From positions 1-49,063 of the forward strand of contig CAIUMM010000081.1 in assembly GCA_903900265.1 (NCBI GenBank): DNA of 49,063 nt, in the 5' to 3' direction. The notes below the pieces were generated by a model. It searched no databases. It saw only the letters and a list, made by a program, of their open reading frames with translations, and was not told the DNA's origin. Both the position numbers and the translations under genes were made by a program. Shown here piece after piece: positions 1-8,340 of the stretch. Position 1 is the stretch's first letter, and each line of letters starts with the position of its first letter. This DNA is from an uncultured Pseudomonadota bacterium (lineage in GTDB: Bacteria > Myxococcota_A > UBA796 > SXON01).

Positions 1-1175
1 ACGTGACGCTGGTCCCGGAAGAGGCGATGCGCACGTCGTCGTTCGACGTCGGCGCGTTGGGCGAGGGCGAACACACGATGCTGGAGCTGTGCGAGGCCTT
101 CGCCGGGCGTCGGTCGCTCGACGATGTGCAGTCCATCTGCTTTCGTCGCCCGGACGGCACGATCCACTTCACGCCGGCGCGGGCGCGGTTCAAGAACCTC
201 GACGAGCTGCCGTTCCCCGCCCGTCACCTGCTGCCCGCCGACATCTACAAGCCCATCCCCATCGACGAGCACGCCTCCCCGAAGTTCTCGATGATCACCT
301 CGCGTGGGTGCCCTCACGCCTGCGCGTTCTGCCAGAAGTCCAAGTCGGGCTACCGGTCGCACTCCCCCGAGTACATCGCCGACGAAGTCGAGCATCTCGT
401 GCGGGATTTTGGAGCGCGCGACATCGCTTTTGTGGACTCGCTGTTCTGCGCATCCAAGAAGCGCGTCATGGGGATCATGGACGAATTCTCCCGGCGCAAC
501 ATCGCAGAGAAGGTCAGCTGGACCTGCTCTTCCCGCGTGGAGGTCGTGGACAAGGAGCTCCTCCAGAAGATGAAGGACAACGGGTGCTGGCGCACGCGCT
601 TCGGCATCGAGAGCGGCAGCGACCGGGTGCTCGACTTTATCAGCAAGGGCATCACCAAAGAGAAGATTCGCGCCGCGATCACCGCCGCGCACGAGGTGGG
701 CCTGCGGCCCAAAGCGTTCTTCATCGTCGGGCACATGCCGGACACTGCGGAGACCATCCGCGAGTCCATTGAGTTCGCCAAGACCATCCCGCTCCATGAC
801 GTCACGGTGCAGATCAACACCTTGCTGCCCAAGACGCCGCAGATGGAGATGTGGGAGCGCGAAGGCACGAAGTGGGGGCGCCTCGTCAATGAGAGCACCG
901 ACGAAAAGAGCTTCTGGGAGCCTACGTTCGTGCCTTGGGGTTTGGAGCCCGCGGACATCATCGACTTCCATCGTCAGTTCTACCGGGAGTTCTACTTCCG
1001 GCCGATCACCATCGCGCGTCACCTCGAGACCATCCAGAGCTGGCGGGACGTATACAAGTATATGTCGGCGTCCAACCTGTTTAGCTTCTTGTTCTACAAC
1101 GCGGAGAAGCCCAGCCTCGACATGCTGAAGTCGGTGTTCGGCAGCGGCAGTGCCGACGAGATGGCAGCGAAGTAG
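1..1175 (+). CDS. B12-binding-type radical SAM protein, 5' partial
   Basis: C-terminal about 390 residues of a radical SAM enzyme; the reading frame is open to the left edge, so the start lies outside. The visible N-terminus (HVTLVPEEAM, then GALGEGEHT) matches the end of the cobalamin-binding domain in the B12-dependent radical SAM class. The radical SAM cluster motif follows: SRGCPHACAFCQ, with C103, C107 and C110 counted from the first full codon, a CxxxCxxC arrangement for a 4Fe-4S cluster. GIESGSDRVLDFISKG and IVGHMPDTAETI are also typical of this class. Such enzymes methylate or rearrange unactivated carbon or phosphorus centres; the substrate here cannot be told. The stop overlaps the longest possible reading frame of the next small lipoprotein. 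Family is confident, function is not. Confidence 0.85.
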   Translation, partial: VTLVPEEAMRTSSFDVGALGEGEHTMLELCEAFAGRRSLDDVQSICFRRPDGTIHFTPARARFKNLDELPFPARHLLPADIYKPIPIDEHASPKFSMITSRGCPHACAFCQKSKSGYRSHSPEYIADEVEHLVRDFGARDIAFVDSLFCASKKRVMGIMDEFSRRNIAEKVSWTCSSRVEVVDKELLQKMKDNGCWRTRFGIESGSDRVLDFISKGITKEKIRAAITAAHEVGLRPKAFFIVGHMPDTAETIRESIEFAKTIPLHDVTVQINTLLPKTPQMEMWEREGTKWGRLVNESTDEKSFWEPTFVPWGLEPADIIDFHRQFYREFYFRPITIARHLETIQSWRDVYKYMSASNLFSFLFYNAEKPSLDMLKSVFGSGSADEMAAK

Positions 1176-1200
1176 AGGTGGCCGTGCGTGGAGTGGGTCG

Positions 1201-1650
1201 ATGAGTGTGCTTCTTGGGGCTCTACTGGCGTGTTCGGGCGCCGGATCCGGTAACGCAGGCATCGTGGTGGACGCTCCGAGCAACGTAGAGCTCAACGACG
1301 AGGACGGCGGCTTGGAGGTGAGCATCACCGGCGGTTCGGCGCCGGGCTGGCGCATCGGCGGCGTGTGGACCGCGCAGAGCCTGACCGACGAGGGCTGCCT
1401 GAACGAAGGCGACGTGTGTCACACCCTCGGCGCTACCGGTGGCTTTGTCGACATCGACCTGTGCTCGGACTCTGGTGATGTGCCGACCGACGGCAAAAGC
1501 TGTATTCCCACCGATGGATATCGCCTCGGGCAGATGACCTTCGTGCTGCGGCCGTCCATCGGATCAGGCTGTTGGGTTTGGGGCACCGAGCCTGCGTACT
1601 ACGACGCGCTGGACTGCACGACGACGTCCTGGGCGAACGACTCGTATTAG
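1201..1650 (+). CDS. Small cysteine-rich lipoprotein, unknown
   Basis: 149 residues. The N-terminus MSVLLGALLAC is a short signal with a good lipobox (LLAC), so it should be lipid-anchored and exported. The mature part is about 139 residues, acidic, with six further cysteines (DEGC, DVC, DLC, KSC, SGC, LDC), suggesting three disulfides outside the cytoplasm. I chose ATG 1201 because GGAG lies 7 nt upstream. A GTG at 1150 would add 17 residues rich in Arg, giving a more basic signal n-region, and would overlap the upstream stop by 26 nt; it cannot be excluded. No known domain is recognised. It follows the radical SAM gene closely and may be co-transcribed, but no functional link is evident. 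Confidence 0.65.
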   Translation: MSVLLGALLACSGAGSGNAGIVVDAPSNVELNDEDGGLEVSITGGSAPGWRIGGVWTAQSLTDEGCLNEGDVCHTLGATGGFVDIDLCSDSGDVPTDGKSCIPTDGYRLGQMTFVLRPSIGSGCWVWGTEPAYYDALDCTTTSWANDSY

Positions 1651-1665
1651 GCTCGTCGTCGGGAT

Positions 1666-1689
1666 GCGAGCTTGCTACGGCAAGCTTGC
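1666..1689. terminator. Convergent-end hairpin with UACG tetraloop
   Basis: A 10-bp stem (1666-1675 with 1680-1689, one G-U pair) closes on TACG. C(UACG)G is one of the very stable tetraloops. It sits between two converging genes, and the stop codon of the leftward CoaB-like gene (TAG, bases 1675-1677 read on the minus strand) lies at the loop. There is no clear T-tract, so it may be a Rho-assisted terminator or a 3'-end stabiliser serving both strands. Confidence 0.6.
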
Positions 1690-2286
1690 GATCAGCGCGT
1701 CGAGAGCATCCTCTCGGTTTGCGTAGCGTGCCGTTTCATCGGGACCGACCAGCATAACGTCGGTCGCGGTGTGGTCGAGGGCGTTGGCGAACACCACCTT
1801 TGAACCCGTGCGTCGGGCTTGTGCCCGCGCGATGGCTTCGAGCTCGTCCGCAGGAATTCCGGGTCTTCCCGCTTTGAAGCTGACGAGCCACGTGTTCGGC
1901 GCCCAGGTGTGAATCTGATCGACGATCTTGGGGGTGGGCGTCAGCCGAAGCACCAGCTCGGCTTGACCGGACGGGATCTTGCCGGCGTCGGTCGCGGCCT
2001 CATAGTCCCCGACTGCGGCCGAGTGCACCACCACGGCATCGGGGTTTGCGGTGCACCAGCGCTGCACGCGGGCCAGCAGATCGCGGGTAGATCCGTACAC
2101 CTCGACGGCGAGATCAGGCGCGCGCAGGGAGGCCTCGAGGCTACCGAGCACGTGTACATCCCGACCCGCTTCGCGCAGGCGGCGCGCGATGGCGATGCCG
2201 GTCGTGCCGGTCGCCCCGGCGGACAAGTAGCGGATCGCGTCCACCGGGTTTCGGGTGCCGCCGCAGGTGATCAGCACCGGGCGCAT
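1675..2286 (-). CDS. CoaB-like phosphopantothenate-cysteine ligase family protein
   Basis: 203 residues, a stand-alone protein with the fold of the CoaB half of CoaBC. Visible motifs are ITCGGTRNPVDAIRYLS (CoaB: GGTREP-D-VR-SN-SSGKMG), HSAAVGDYE (CoaB: AAVADY) and VVFANAL (CoaB: IVANxL). The classical enzyme joins cysteine to 4'-phosphopantothenate using CTP or ATP. Oddity: where CoaB has SN(H/R)SSGKMG this protein reads SAGATGTTG, so the conserved Asn and Lys are missing; it may be a divergent ligase or a relative with another substrate. The start ATG at 2286 overlaps the TGA of the upstream phosphoesterase by one base (TGATG), indicating translational coupling. A longer reading frame to 2346 exists but lies inside the phosphoesterase gene. 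Confidence 0.75.
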   Translation of the reverse strand: MRPVLITCGGTRNPVDAIRYLSAGATGTTGIAIARRLREAGRDVHVLGSLEASLRAPDLAVEVYGSTRDLLARVQRWCTANPDAVVVHSAAVGDYEAATDAGKIPSGQAELVLRLTPTPKIVDQIHTWAPNTWLVSFKAGRPGIPADELEAIARAQARRTGSKVVFANALDHTATDVMLVGPDETARYANREDALDALIASLP

Positions 2287-3134
2287 CAGAGATCCACCAC
2301 GGCGAGGGCCTTCTCGACGGCGCCGGCGACGTCCGGGGCGCGCCATTCTTTGGCGTACCCGAGGGGGCTCACGAGCGCGCGCATCCTACCGATGCGCTGG
2401 TCGCTGTGAATGTGCGTATGGCCGGCGATCGCGAGCTCGATGCGCGGGTCGCGGGCGAGCAGCTCCCCCATGCGCAGCGAGCCCATAAACGCGTTCACAA
2501 AGCGCCAGCCGGGGCGATCCTTGCGGTGCACCTGCCGCTCAAAAGCGAGCATGTGCGTCGCGACCACCACCCGGGAGCAGCTCAGGCTGTCGAGGTGAGC
2601 CTGCAGGCGGTCCCGCAGGCGCTCAGCCACCACCTCAGACAGCAAGTGCTTGCCGTCGGCGTCGAGGAAGTGCGCGAAGCGGTGGTCGTTCCACATCAGC
2701 CCGCCAAAGCGCCCGGTGCGGTAGGCCTCCATCGGCGCGTCGAGCAGATGCTCGCGCATGGTGAGATCGTACCAACCCAGCGAGCCCGCAAAGCCGATGC
2801 CGCCGATGACCGTCGGCCCCGCATCGAGCAGGTGGACGCCGGCTTCGGTGCACAGCGCGGGCAGCAGCTTGTCCAGCCACGCCCACGAGTCAATGCCCTT
2901 GGCCACCGCGGCCGGGCTAGTCCAGACGTCGTGGTTTCCGGCGACGACCAGCATGTGCGGCGCGCAGGCCTTGAGCGCCAGCAGCGTGGTCAGGAACGTC
3001 GTCGCGCCGGTCGCGATGTCCCCCGCTACGATCAGCACGTCGGGCTTGACGGCCCGTATGCGGGCGCAGAGCGCTTCGAGCACGATCTCGCCGTTGATAT
3101 CGATATGAATGTCACTGGTGGTCGCGATTCGCAC
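2286..3134 (-). CDS. Calcineurin-like metallophosphoesterase
   Basis: 282 residues with the ordered metal-binding motifs of the family: SDIHID near the N-terminus, VAGDI, AGNHDVW, a central ATHM and a final AGHTHIH. These build a di-metal phosphoesterase site; substrates in the family range from phosphoproteins to nucleotides, and nothing here narrows the choice. No signal peptide, so likely cytoplasmic. GTG start at 3134 gives a protein beginning immediately before the first beta strand (RIATTSD), normal for the family. It is the first gene of a two-gene leftward unit with the CoaB-like gene, sharing one base at the junction. Confidence 0.88.
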   Translation of the reverse strand: MRIATTSDIHIDINGEIVLEALCARIRAVKPDVLIVAGDIATGATTFLTTLLALKACAPHMLVVAGNHDVWTSPAAVAKGIDSWAWLDKLLPALCTEAGVHLLDAGPTVIGGIGFAGSLGWYDLTMREHLLDAPMEAYRTGRFGGLMWNDHRFAHFLDADGKHLLSEVVAERLRDRLQAHLDSLSCSRVVVATHMLAFERQVHRKDRPGWRFVNAFMGSLRMGELLARDPRIELAIAGHTHIHSDQRIGRMRALVSPLGYAKEWRAPDVAGAVEKALAVVDL

Positions 3135-3221
3135 CGCAGCGCCCTACCACGCTGAAGCGGGGACCGCCGGTTCCTCCCTGTCCACGAGACAGGAATCTGT
3201 GCGTGAAGCCCGTTCTACTCC

Positions 3222-3250
3222 TTGCGTGACGTTTAGAGACCGTGTAATGT
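3222..3250 (+). promoter_or_regulatory. Candidate promoter for lipoprotein at 3314
   Basis: TTGCGT (3222-3227), a 17-bp spacer and TAATGT (3245-3250) fit a vegetative promoter with a TANNNT -10 box. It would give a leader of about 60 nt ending in AGGAGA (3305-3310) before the ATG. The 179-bp gap 3135-3313 between divergent genes holds nothing else I can identify. The same spacing and a near-identical -35 are seen upstream of the VTC gene. Confidence 0.45.
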
Positions 3251-3313
3251 AGCTGCGCTGACCGGATGGCGTCCTTGGGGCGCGCTGGCCCTGCTTTCAA
3301 CCTCAGGAGACCC

Positions 3314-4024
3314 ATGACCCTTCTCAAGTACACTCTCATCAGCGCCCCCGTGGCTTTCCTCGCCCTCGCGGGCTGCGACTCCGCCTCCAAGTGCGAGACC
3401 GGCGCCAGCTGCGACACCGCCGGCGGCGGCGATGCCGACACCGACACCGATGCGGACTCTGACGCCGACTCCGACGCGGACTCCGATGCCGACGCGGACA
3501 CCGCCAACGCGCTTTGGTCCTTCAAGGCTGACGTTCAGACCCACGCCGACGGCCCCACGCGCGTGTTCGACGGCGGCCACTTCGGCTACACCGTCGACAG
3601 CCTCGTTGACGGCTCCAACTTCTGCGAAGTGGCGTACACTTGGTCGGATGACGGCGTCGCCGCCCCTGCAGACTGCCCGGATTGCGACTGGGCCTTCCAG
3701 CTCACCATGAACGACGGCGCGGCTACTGGCGACCGTTGCGGCGACCTCGTCGACGGCGGCGATACCAGCCCCCTCTTTGACTTCACCGGCACCGTTTTCA
3801 ACGGCTTCTCCGGCGGTTGGGGCTTCACCGAAGGCTCGGCCGTTGTCACCGGCTCTAGTGGAGACGTTACTATCAACCACGTCCTGTGGTACGCGTCCGC
3901 GACCTACGGCTGGGGCCCTTTCAGCTACAACTTTGCGGACTACCCCGACTACGTGTTCGGCTCCGGCGATGCAGACAACGCAAGCTGGCTGCGCCCCAAG
4001 TACTACGTGTACTACTACCTCTAA
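3314..4024 (+). CDS. Asp-rich-linker lipoprotein, paralogue of 4127-4753
   Basis: 236 residues. Signal MTLLKYTLISAPVAFLALAGC ends in a clean lipobox (LAGC). Residues 40-63 form a linker alternating Asp with Ala/Thr/Ser, which probably holds the folded part away from the membrane. The folded part (from about residue 66) has CEVAYTWSDD, PADCPDCDWAFQL, DGAATGDRC and a C-terminus ending VYYYL. The same blocks recur in the next gene, so the two are tandem paralogues of a family I do not recognise. ATG 3314 is supported by AGGAGA 4 nt before it; an upstream in-frame ATG at 3266 lacks this. Surface-exposed lipoprotein is confident, function unknown. Confidence 0.8.
   Translation: MTLLKYTLISAPVAFLALAGCDSASKCETGASCDTAGGGDADTDTDADSDADSDADSDADADTANALWSFKADVQTHADGPTRVFDGGHFGYTVDSLVDGSNFCEVAYTWSDDGVAAPADCPDCDWAFQLTMNDGAATGDRCGDLVDGGDTSPLFDFTGTVFNGFSGGWGFTEGSAVVTGSSGDVTINHVLWYASATYGWGPFSYNFADYPDYVFGSGDADNASWLRPKYYVYYYL
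3431..3502 (+). repeat. GAY-NCN codon repeat encoding Asp-rich linker
   Basis: In-frame tract in which nearly every second codon is GAC or GAT and the codons between are GCN, ACN or TCN. It encodes residues 40-63 of the lipoprotein. Third positions vary, so the repeat is imperfect at DNA level. A longer tract of the same type occurs at 48629-48781. Confidence 0.9.
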
Positions 4025-4059
4025 TCGAGGGTGTGTGGGCCGCGTGCCCATACAAAGCG

Positions 4060-4095
4060 AAGCCGTCGGACGCAAGTCCGGCGGCTTTCTCTTTT
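4060..4095 (+). terminator. Rho-independent terminator after lipoprotein 3314-4024
   Basis: A 12-bp stem (4060-4071 with 4076-4087, one T-G wobble) closed by a GCAA tetraloop and followed by a T-rich run (TCTCTTTT, 4088-4095). This is the clearest intrinsic terminator in the window. It separates the two paralogous lipoproteins, so they are probably separate transcription units. Confidence 0.85.
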
Positions 4096-4126
4096 CGGGC
4101 GTGGCTTGGGCGGGTTACGATGTTTC

Positions 4127-4753
4127 GTGCTTTACCGCTCTCCGTTCCTCGTTGCTTTGATGCTCTGTGGGATTGCCACGAGCGTGTCCGGCTGCAGTGG
4201 GGACTGCGCCAGCCCGTTCGGTTGTCTGACCGACTCCGGGTTTGACTCCGGCCGCATCGACACGTCTTCGGTGGCGGTGCTCAGCTACCAAGCCGACGCC
4301 CAGACCACACAGATCAACGGCGTCACCGTGTTTGACGCCGGGCATTTTGGCTACCTCGCCACCTCGGTGGATGGATCGCGCCGCCTATGCGAGGTCTTGT
4401 ACCGCTTTGTGGAGGATAATCGTAGTCCTGCGGAGGGCTGCCCGGACTGCGAGTGGACGTTTCAGCTGGTGATGCAGGACGGCGCCGCGACTGGGGATGG
4501 CTGCTCGCATATGGCGAACATGGACTCGTCCTCGCTCGAGGGCGCTTCGTTCAGCTGGGGTTTCGCGTCCTCCTACACCTACAGCTACGCGGGCGTCGAC
4601 GAAGCCTGGAACACCGTGCTTTTTTACAGCAATCCCGGCTACGGCTGGTACCCGATGTTCTACAACCGCGGATACGGTCAGGGGTACAACGTCGGGACCG
4701 CGGAGGACGCTGGGTTCTTCCGCACCGCCGGGTATGTCTACTACTACCCGTAG
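4127..4753 (+). CDS. Lipoprotein, paralogue of 3314-4024
   Basis: 208 residues. GTG 4127 gives MLYRSPFLVALMLCGIATSVSGC, a good lipoprotein signal with lipobox VSGC; longer versions run through the upstream terminator and are unlikely. TACGAT lies at 4116-4121, 5 nt before the GTG. The mature part shares with the preceding gene LSYQADAQT, VFDAGHFGY, RRLCEVLYR, GCPDCEWTFQLVMQDGAATGDGC and the ending VYYYP, but lacks the Asp-rich linker (only GFDSGRIDTSS). It looks like a duplicate that lost or never gained the linker. Function unknown. The stop is 3 nt before the NrdG-like gene, so the two may be co-transcribed. Confidence 0.8.
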   Translation: MLYRSPFLVALMLCGIATSVSGCSGDCASPFGCLTDSGFDSGRIDTSSVAVLSYQADAQTTQINGVTVFDAGHFGYLATSVDGSRRLCEVLYRFVEDNRSPAEGCPDCEWTFQLVMQDGAATGDGCSHMANMDSSSLEGASFSWGFASSYTYSYAGVDEAWNTVLFYSNPGYGWYPMFYNRGYGQGYNVGTAEDAGFFRTAGYVYYYP

Positions 4754-4756
4754 TCG

Positions 4757-5314
4757 GTGGAGCTGACGTTGAACCTCCGCATCGCGCATGTCGTCGACCG
4801 TACCGAGGCCGAAGGTCCCGGCGTCCGTACGGCGATCTGGACTCAGGGGTGCTCGATCCGCTGCCCCGGATGCTGCAACCCCGAGCTGTTCGGCAGTCGC
4901 GGCGGTGAACTGTACGCGGTAGAAGCGCTTTTAGCGCGCGTCGTCGATGCCGGAACGGAGGGGATTACGCTGCTGGGCGGCGAGCCGTTGGACCAGCCCG
5001 AGTCGGTGACGGCGTTGGCGCGGGCCGCTCGCGGCAAGGGGCTGAGCGTGGTGGTGTTTTCAGGGTATCGCTACGCCGAAGTGGAGCGGCGCGCCCCGGA
5101 TCTGCTCGCTGCCGTGGATGTGCTGGTCGATGGCCCGTACGACGCTGCGCAGCCCGAGGACGGCCCGCGCGCGCGGCGTTGGGTAGGATCTCGAAATCAG
5201 CAGCTGCATTTTCTGGGCACGCGCTACGGTCTGGCCGACTTTCAGGGGCCGAACACCGTGGAATTGCGCCTGCGTCCCGACGGCGTGATGATCAACGGCT
5301 GGCCGCACCGATGA
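4757..5314 (+). CDS. NrdG-like radical SAM activating enzyme
   Basis: 185 residues. The motif TQGCSIRCPGCCNP gives C32, C36 and C39 in CxxxCxxC spacing, with WTQGC and LLGGEPLDQP typical of the small glycyl-radical-activase class (NrdG, PflA-like 4Fe-4S single-cluster proteins). Known members abstract a hydrogen from a glycine of a partner protein, or act in peptide modification. No anaerobic ribonucleotide reductase (NrdD) is nearby, so nrdG is not assigned. GTG 4757 lies 3 nt after the previous stop. The end overlaps the next gene as ATGA (5311-5314), a strong sign of coupled translation with the unknown 336-residue protein, the obvious candidate partner. Confidence 0.8.
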   Translation: MELTLNLRIAHVVDRTEAEGPGVRTAIWTQGCSIRCPGCCNPELFGSRGGELYAVEALLARVVDAGTEGITLLGGEPLDQPESVTALARAARGKGLSVVVFSGYRYAEVERRAPDLLAAVDVLVDGPYDAAQPEDGPRARRWVGSRNQQLHFLGTRYGLADFQGPNTVELRLRPDGVMINGWPHR

Positions 5315-6321
5315 GCGCACCTCCGCTCGAAGTGCGTGGCGTGGATCTGGAGACCCTCATCTTGGTCCGCGCGATGGTGGGCGCAGGCTCCGCGCAGGCG
5401 TTGGGGTTGCTGCAGACGGCGCGTCCCGAGGCGGACGGGCTGTCCGCCGCTGGCGTGCTGGCGCTGCGCCGCACGCTGGGGATGGGGTTGGTGCGGTGTC
5501 TCGCGCAGGGGGGCGGAGCGCGGCGGGAGCATTTTTCGGCCCCGGGCGGCGTGCCGGGGCGCCTGTGGAATCGTCACGCGCCGCCGACGCTGACGGTGAC
5601 GGCGCTGCCGATCCGCTTGGTTCAATGGGCGCTGCGCCAGCCGCTCGCCGCGAGCGAGCATGGTGCCTGTGCGCTCGGGGCCGCTTCGGAGCCCGGTGAC
5701 ATCGCGCTCGTGTACTTGCTGGCGCGGCTGCTCGTAGAGGCCGGGCTGCGGCGCGTATTGGTGCAGCGCGTGTTTCGCGACAACCCGCTGGTTCGCCTCG
5801 CGTGGCCCGACGCGCTCGTCGGGCTACCCCCGTTGGGGGCGTCCGATTTTCGCAGGTTTGTACGCTGCCAGTCGGTGTTGATCGAGGGCTTTCATCGCTG
5901 GCTCGGTGAGCACATCCTCGAGGCTGACGGGGTCGGCGGGGTGGACGCTGCGGCTGTCGTTGCGGTCGCGGAGAGTCGACGCGCGACCTACGCCGCATGG
6001 CTGGCCGCGTGTCAGGAGGAGCGCCGCCTCGATCTTGCGTTGCCGCTCGTCGACGCTGCGATCGCCGCGATGCGCCGGCCACCGCCGGTGTCGCATGTAG
6101 ACCCGAGCGCTTCGGCGCGCGATCGCAGCGCTGCAGCGCGCGCGGGGACGGTGCTGGCCGACCAAGCGATCACGCTGGCCGCGTGCCTGGATCAGCTGGG
6201 GAACCTCGATTTCTTTGACGAGGGCTACGCGGAAGCCCAGCGTTTGCGGCACCGTTGGGCTGGGCTTGAGCGTGTGCGCGGTATCGCTTCCGGGCGGATC
6301 CGGGACGTCGCCGGGGTTTGA
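5311..6321 (+). CDS. Unknown 336-residue protein coupled to NrdG-like activase
   Basis: No known domain recognised. The ATG overlaps the stop of the activase gene by 4 nt (ATGA). The protein is Ala/Arg/Leu-rich and predicted soluble: no signal peptide and no convincing membrane helix. Notable segments are MSAPPLEVRGVDLETLILVRAM at the start, a central block RFVRCQSVLIEGFHRWLGEHILEAD and a mostly helical C-terminal third (ADQAITLAACLDQLGNLDFFDEGYAEAQ). Its position suggests a substrate or dedicated partner of the radical SAM protein, but I see no obvious glycyl-radical motif such as RVSGY. The gene is real by frame, coupling and GC-third-position pattern; function is unknown. Confidence 0.65.
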   Translation: MSAPPLEVRGVDLETLILVRAMVGAGSAQALGLLQTARPEADGLSAAGVLALRRTLGMGLVRCLAQGGGARREHFSAPGGVPGRLWNRHAPPTLTVTALPIRLVQWALRQPLAASEHGACALGAASEPGDIALVYLLARLLVEAGLRRVLVQRVFRDNPLVRLAWPDALVGLPPLGASDFRRFVRCQSVLIEGFHRWLGEHILEADGVGGVDAAAVVAVAESRRATYAAWLAACQEERRLDLALPLVDAAIAAMRRPPPVSHVDPSASARDRSAAARAGTVLADQAITLAACLDQLGNLDFFDEGYAEAQRLRHRWAGLERVRGIASGRIRDVAGV

Positions 6322-6342
6322 GCGGGTTATCGGCCGCGCCCC

Positions 6343-8196
6343 ATGGCTACACCCAGCACCCCGACGTCCCTCGCGCAACGCCCCGTGTCCACGGCGGTTC
6401 CGCTCAGTCGCATTCGCAACTTCGCGATCATCGCCCACATCGACCACGGCAAGTCCACGCTCGCGGACCGCTTGCTGCGCATCACCGGCGCGGTGAGCGA
6501 TCGGGAGATGCGCGAGCAGTACCTCGACAAGATGGACATCGAGCGGGAGCGCGGCATCACCATCAAGGCGCAGACCGTCGCGCTGAACTGGCGCGCGCTC
6601 GACGGCGAGATGTACTTGTTGAACCTCATCGATACGCCGGGACACGTAGACTTTGGCTACGAGGTCAGCCGGGCGCTCGCGGCGTGCGAGGGGGTCATCC
6701 TCGTCGTAGACGCGGTGCAGGGCGTCGAAGCCCAGACGCTCGCGAACGTGTACCTCGCGATCGAGTCCAACCTCGAGATCTTGCCCGTCGTCAACAAGAT
6801 CGACCTGCCCGGCTCCGAGCCCGATCGCGTGCTCCAACAGCTGATGGACAACGTCGGCGTCGACATCTCGTACGCCCAGCTCGTCAGCGCCAAGACCGGC
6901 GAGGGCATCGAAGGCCTGATTGAAGCGCTGGTCCAGCGCATCCCGCCCCCGTTGGGCGACCGCGAAGCGCCGCTTCAGGCGTTGATCTTCGATTCGTGGT
7001 TTGATCCCTACGTGGGCGTCATCATCCTCGTGCGGGTCAAGCATGGCACGCTTCGCAAGGGGGAACGCGTACAGTTCATGTCCACCGGCGCCATTCACGA
7101 GGTGTTGAAGGTCGGCGTGTTCACCCCGGACGCGATGGAGCGTCAGGACCTCTCGGCCGGAGAGGTGGGTTTTATCGTCGCGAACGTCAAGACCCTCGCC
7201 GACGCCAAGGTCGGCGACACCGTCACCCACTTCCAGCGCCCGGCCCCCGCGCCGTTGGAGGGCTTCAAGGAGGTTCGGCCGATGGTGTTCTCGGGCATCT
7301 TCCCGACGGACTCCGCGGCCTATCAGGACCTCCGCGAGAGCCTCGAGAAGCTGCGCCTGAACGACGTCAGCTTCAACTTCGAGCCCGAGACCTCGGACGC
7401 GCTGGGCTTCGGCTTTCGCTGTGGGTTCCTCGGCTTGCTGCACATGGAGGTCATCCACGATCGCCTCGAGCGCGAGTACAACCTCGACCTCATCACCACC
7501 GCGCCCTCGGTTGTGTACGACGTCAAGCTGAAGAACGGCGAGCTGATCACCATCCACTCGCCCTCGAAGCTGCCCGACGTCGGCCGCATCGACGAGATCC
7601 TCGAGCCCATCGCGCGCCTCACCATCCACACGCCGGAAGCGTGGCTCGGTAACCTGTTCAAGCTCTGTGAAGAGCGCCGGGGAAACCAGGTCAAGTTTGA
7701 ATATGCTGGCACCGGGCGGGTGATCTTGACCTACGAGATCCCCTACGCCGAGGTGGTGTTCGACTTCTTCGATCGCTTGAAGTCGGTGTCGAAGGGCTAC
7801 GCGAGCATGGACTACGAGATCATCCGCTATGAGGCGGGAGACCTCGTGAAGCTCGACATCCTCGTCAACGGCGAGGTGGTTGACGCGCTCTCCAACATCT
7901 GCCACCGCTCGGTCGCGCACCACAAGGGCGCGCAGCTGACGTCGAAGCTGAAGGACCTCATCCCGCGCCAGATGTGGGACGTCGCGATTCAGGCGGCGAT
8001 CGGCGCCAAGGTCATCGCGCGCACCACGGTTAAGGCGATGCGCAAGGACGTCACCGCCAAGTGCTACGGCGGCGACATCAGCCGCAAGCGCAAGCTGCTC
8101 GACCGCCAAAAAGAAGGCAAGAAGCGCATGAAGCAGATCGGCAGCGTCGAGGTGCCTCAGGAGGCCTTCCTCGCCGTGCTTCGGTTGGAAGACTGA
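6343..8196 (+). CDS. lepA: Elongation factor 4 (LepA), back-translocating GTPase
   Basis: 617 residues, full length. The G1 loop is AHIDHGKST (residues 31-39), followed by [11 protein letters not shown] (switch region), DTPGHVDF (G3) and NKIDLPG (G4). The LepA-specific C-terminal domain is present, with [47 protein letters not shown] at the end given here only as a location (about residues 565-611). EF4 acts on stalled or mis-translocated ribosomes. The N-terminus is about 20 residues longer than the E. coli protein; a GTG at 6388 is an alternative start. It starts 21 nt after the unknown protein gene. Confidence 0.97.
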   Translation: MATPSTPTSLAQRPVSTAVPLSRIRNFAIIAHIDHGKSTLADRLLRITGAVSDREMREQYLDKMDIERERGITIKAQTVALNWRALDGEMYLLNLIDTPGHVDFGYEVSRALAACEGVILVVDAVQGVEAQTLANVYLAIESNLEILPVVNKIDLPGSEPDRVLQQLMDNVGVDISYAQLVSAKTGEGIEGLIEALVQRIPPPLGDREAPLQALIFDSWFDPYVGVIILVRVKHGTLRKGERVQFMSTGAIHEVLKVGVFTPDAMERQDLSAGEVGFIVANVKTLADAKVGDTVTHFQRPAPAPLEGFKEVRPMVFSGIFPTDSAAYQDLRESLEKLRLNDVSFNFEPETSDALGFGFRCGFLGLLHMEVIHDRLEREYNLDLITTAPSVVYDVKLKNGELITIHSPSKLPDVGRIDEILEPIARLTIHTPEAWLGNLFKLCEERRGNQVKFEYAGTGRVILTYEIPYAEVVFDFFDRLKSVSKGYASMDYEIIRYEAGDLVKLDILVNGEVVDALSNICHRSVAHHKGAQLTSKLKDLIPRQMWDVAIQAAIGAKVIARTTVKAMRKDVTAKCYGGDISRKRKLLDRQKEGKKRMKQIGSVEVPQEAFLAVLRLED

Positions 8197-8225
8197 CGCA
8201 CCGTGGGTTTGACCGGCTTGCGCGT

Positions 8226-8241
8226 GACCGCCGCGGCGGTC
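8226..8241. repeat. 16-bp perfect GC palindrome between lepA and yebC-like gene
   Basis: GACCGCCGCGGCGGTC reads the same on both strands. It lies in the 144-bp gap after lepA. It could fold as a tight hairpin (possible lepA terminator, though no T-tract follows) or be a protein site. The rest of the gap holds only the Shine-Dalgarno-like GAGGAG just before the ATG at 8341. Confidence 0.4.
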
Positions 8242-8340
8242 TGCGCGTTAGCCCCCTACGCGCGGTGAGAGCCGCGCACTTCAATCGCGGTGCACGCCGC
8301 AGTCCGCTGAGCAGTCAGCACAATCGTTGAGGAGTTTCGG

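Noticed and set aside
3135..3313. tRNA or small RNA in the largest gap
   Set aside because: No cloverleaf, no anticodon loop or CCA-adjacent acceptor pairing was found; only promoter-like boxes are visible.
3112..3525. Minus-strand frame rich in SASESASESAS
   Set aside because: It is the reverse reading of the Asp-rich codon repeat of the lipoprotein gene, not a real protein.
5824..8109. 761-codon open frame on the minus strand across lepA
   Set aside because: Antisense shadow of LepA; no recognisable domain.
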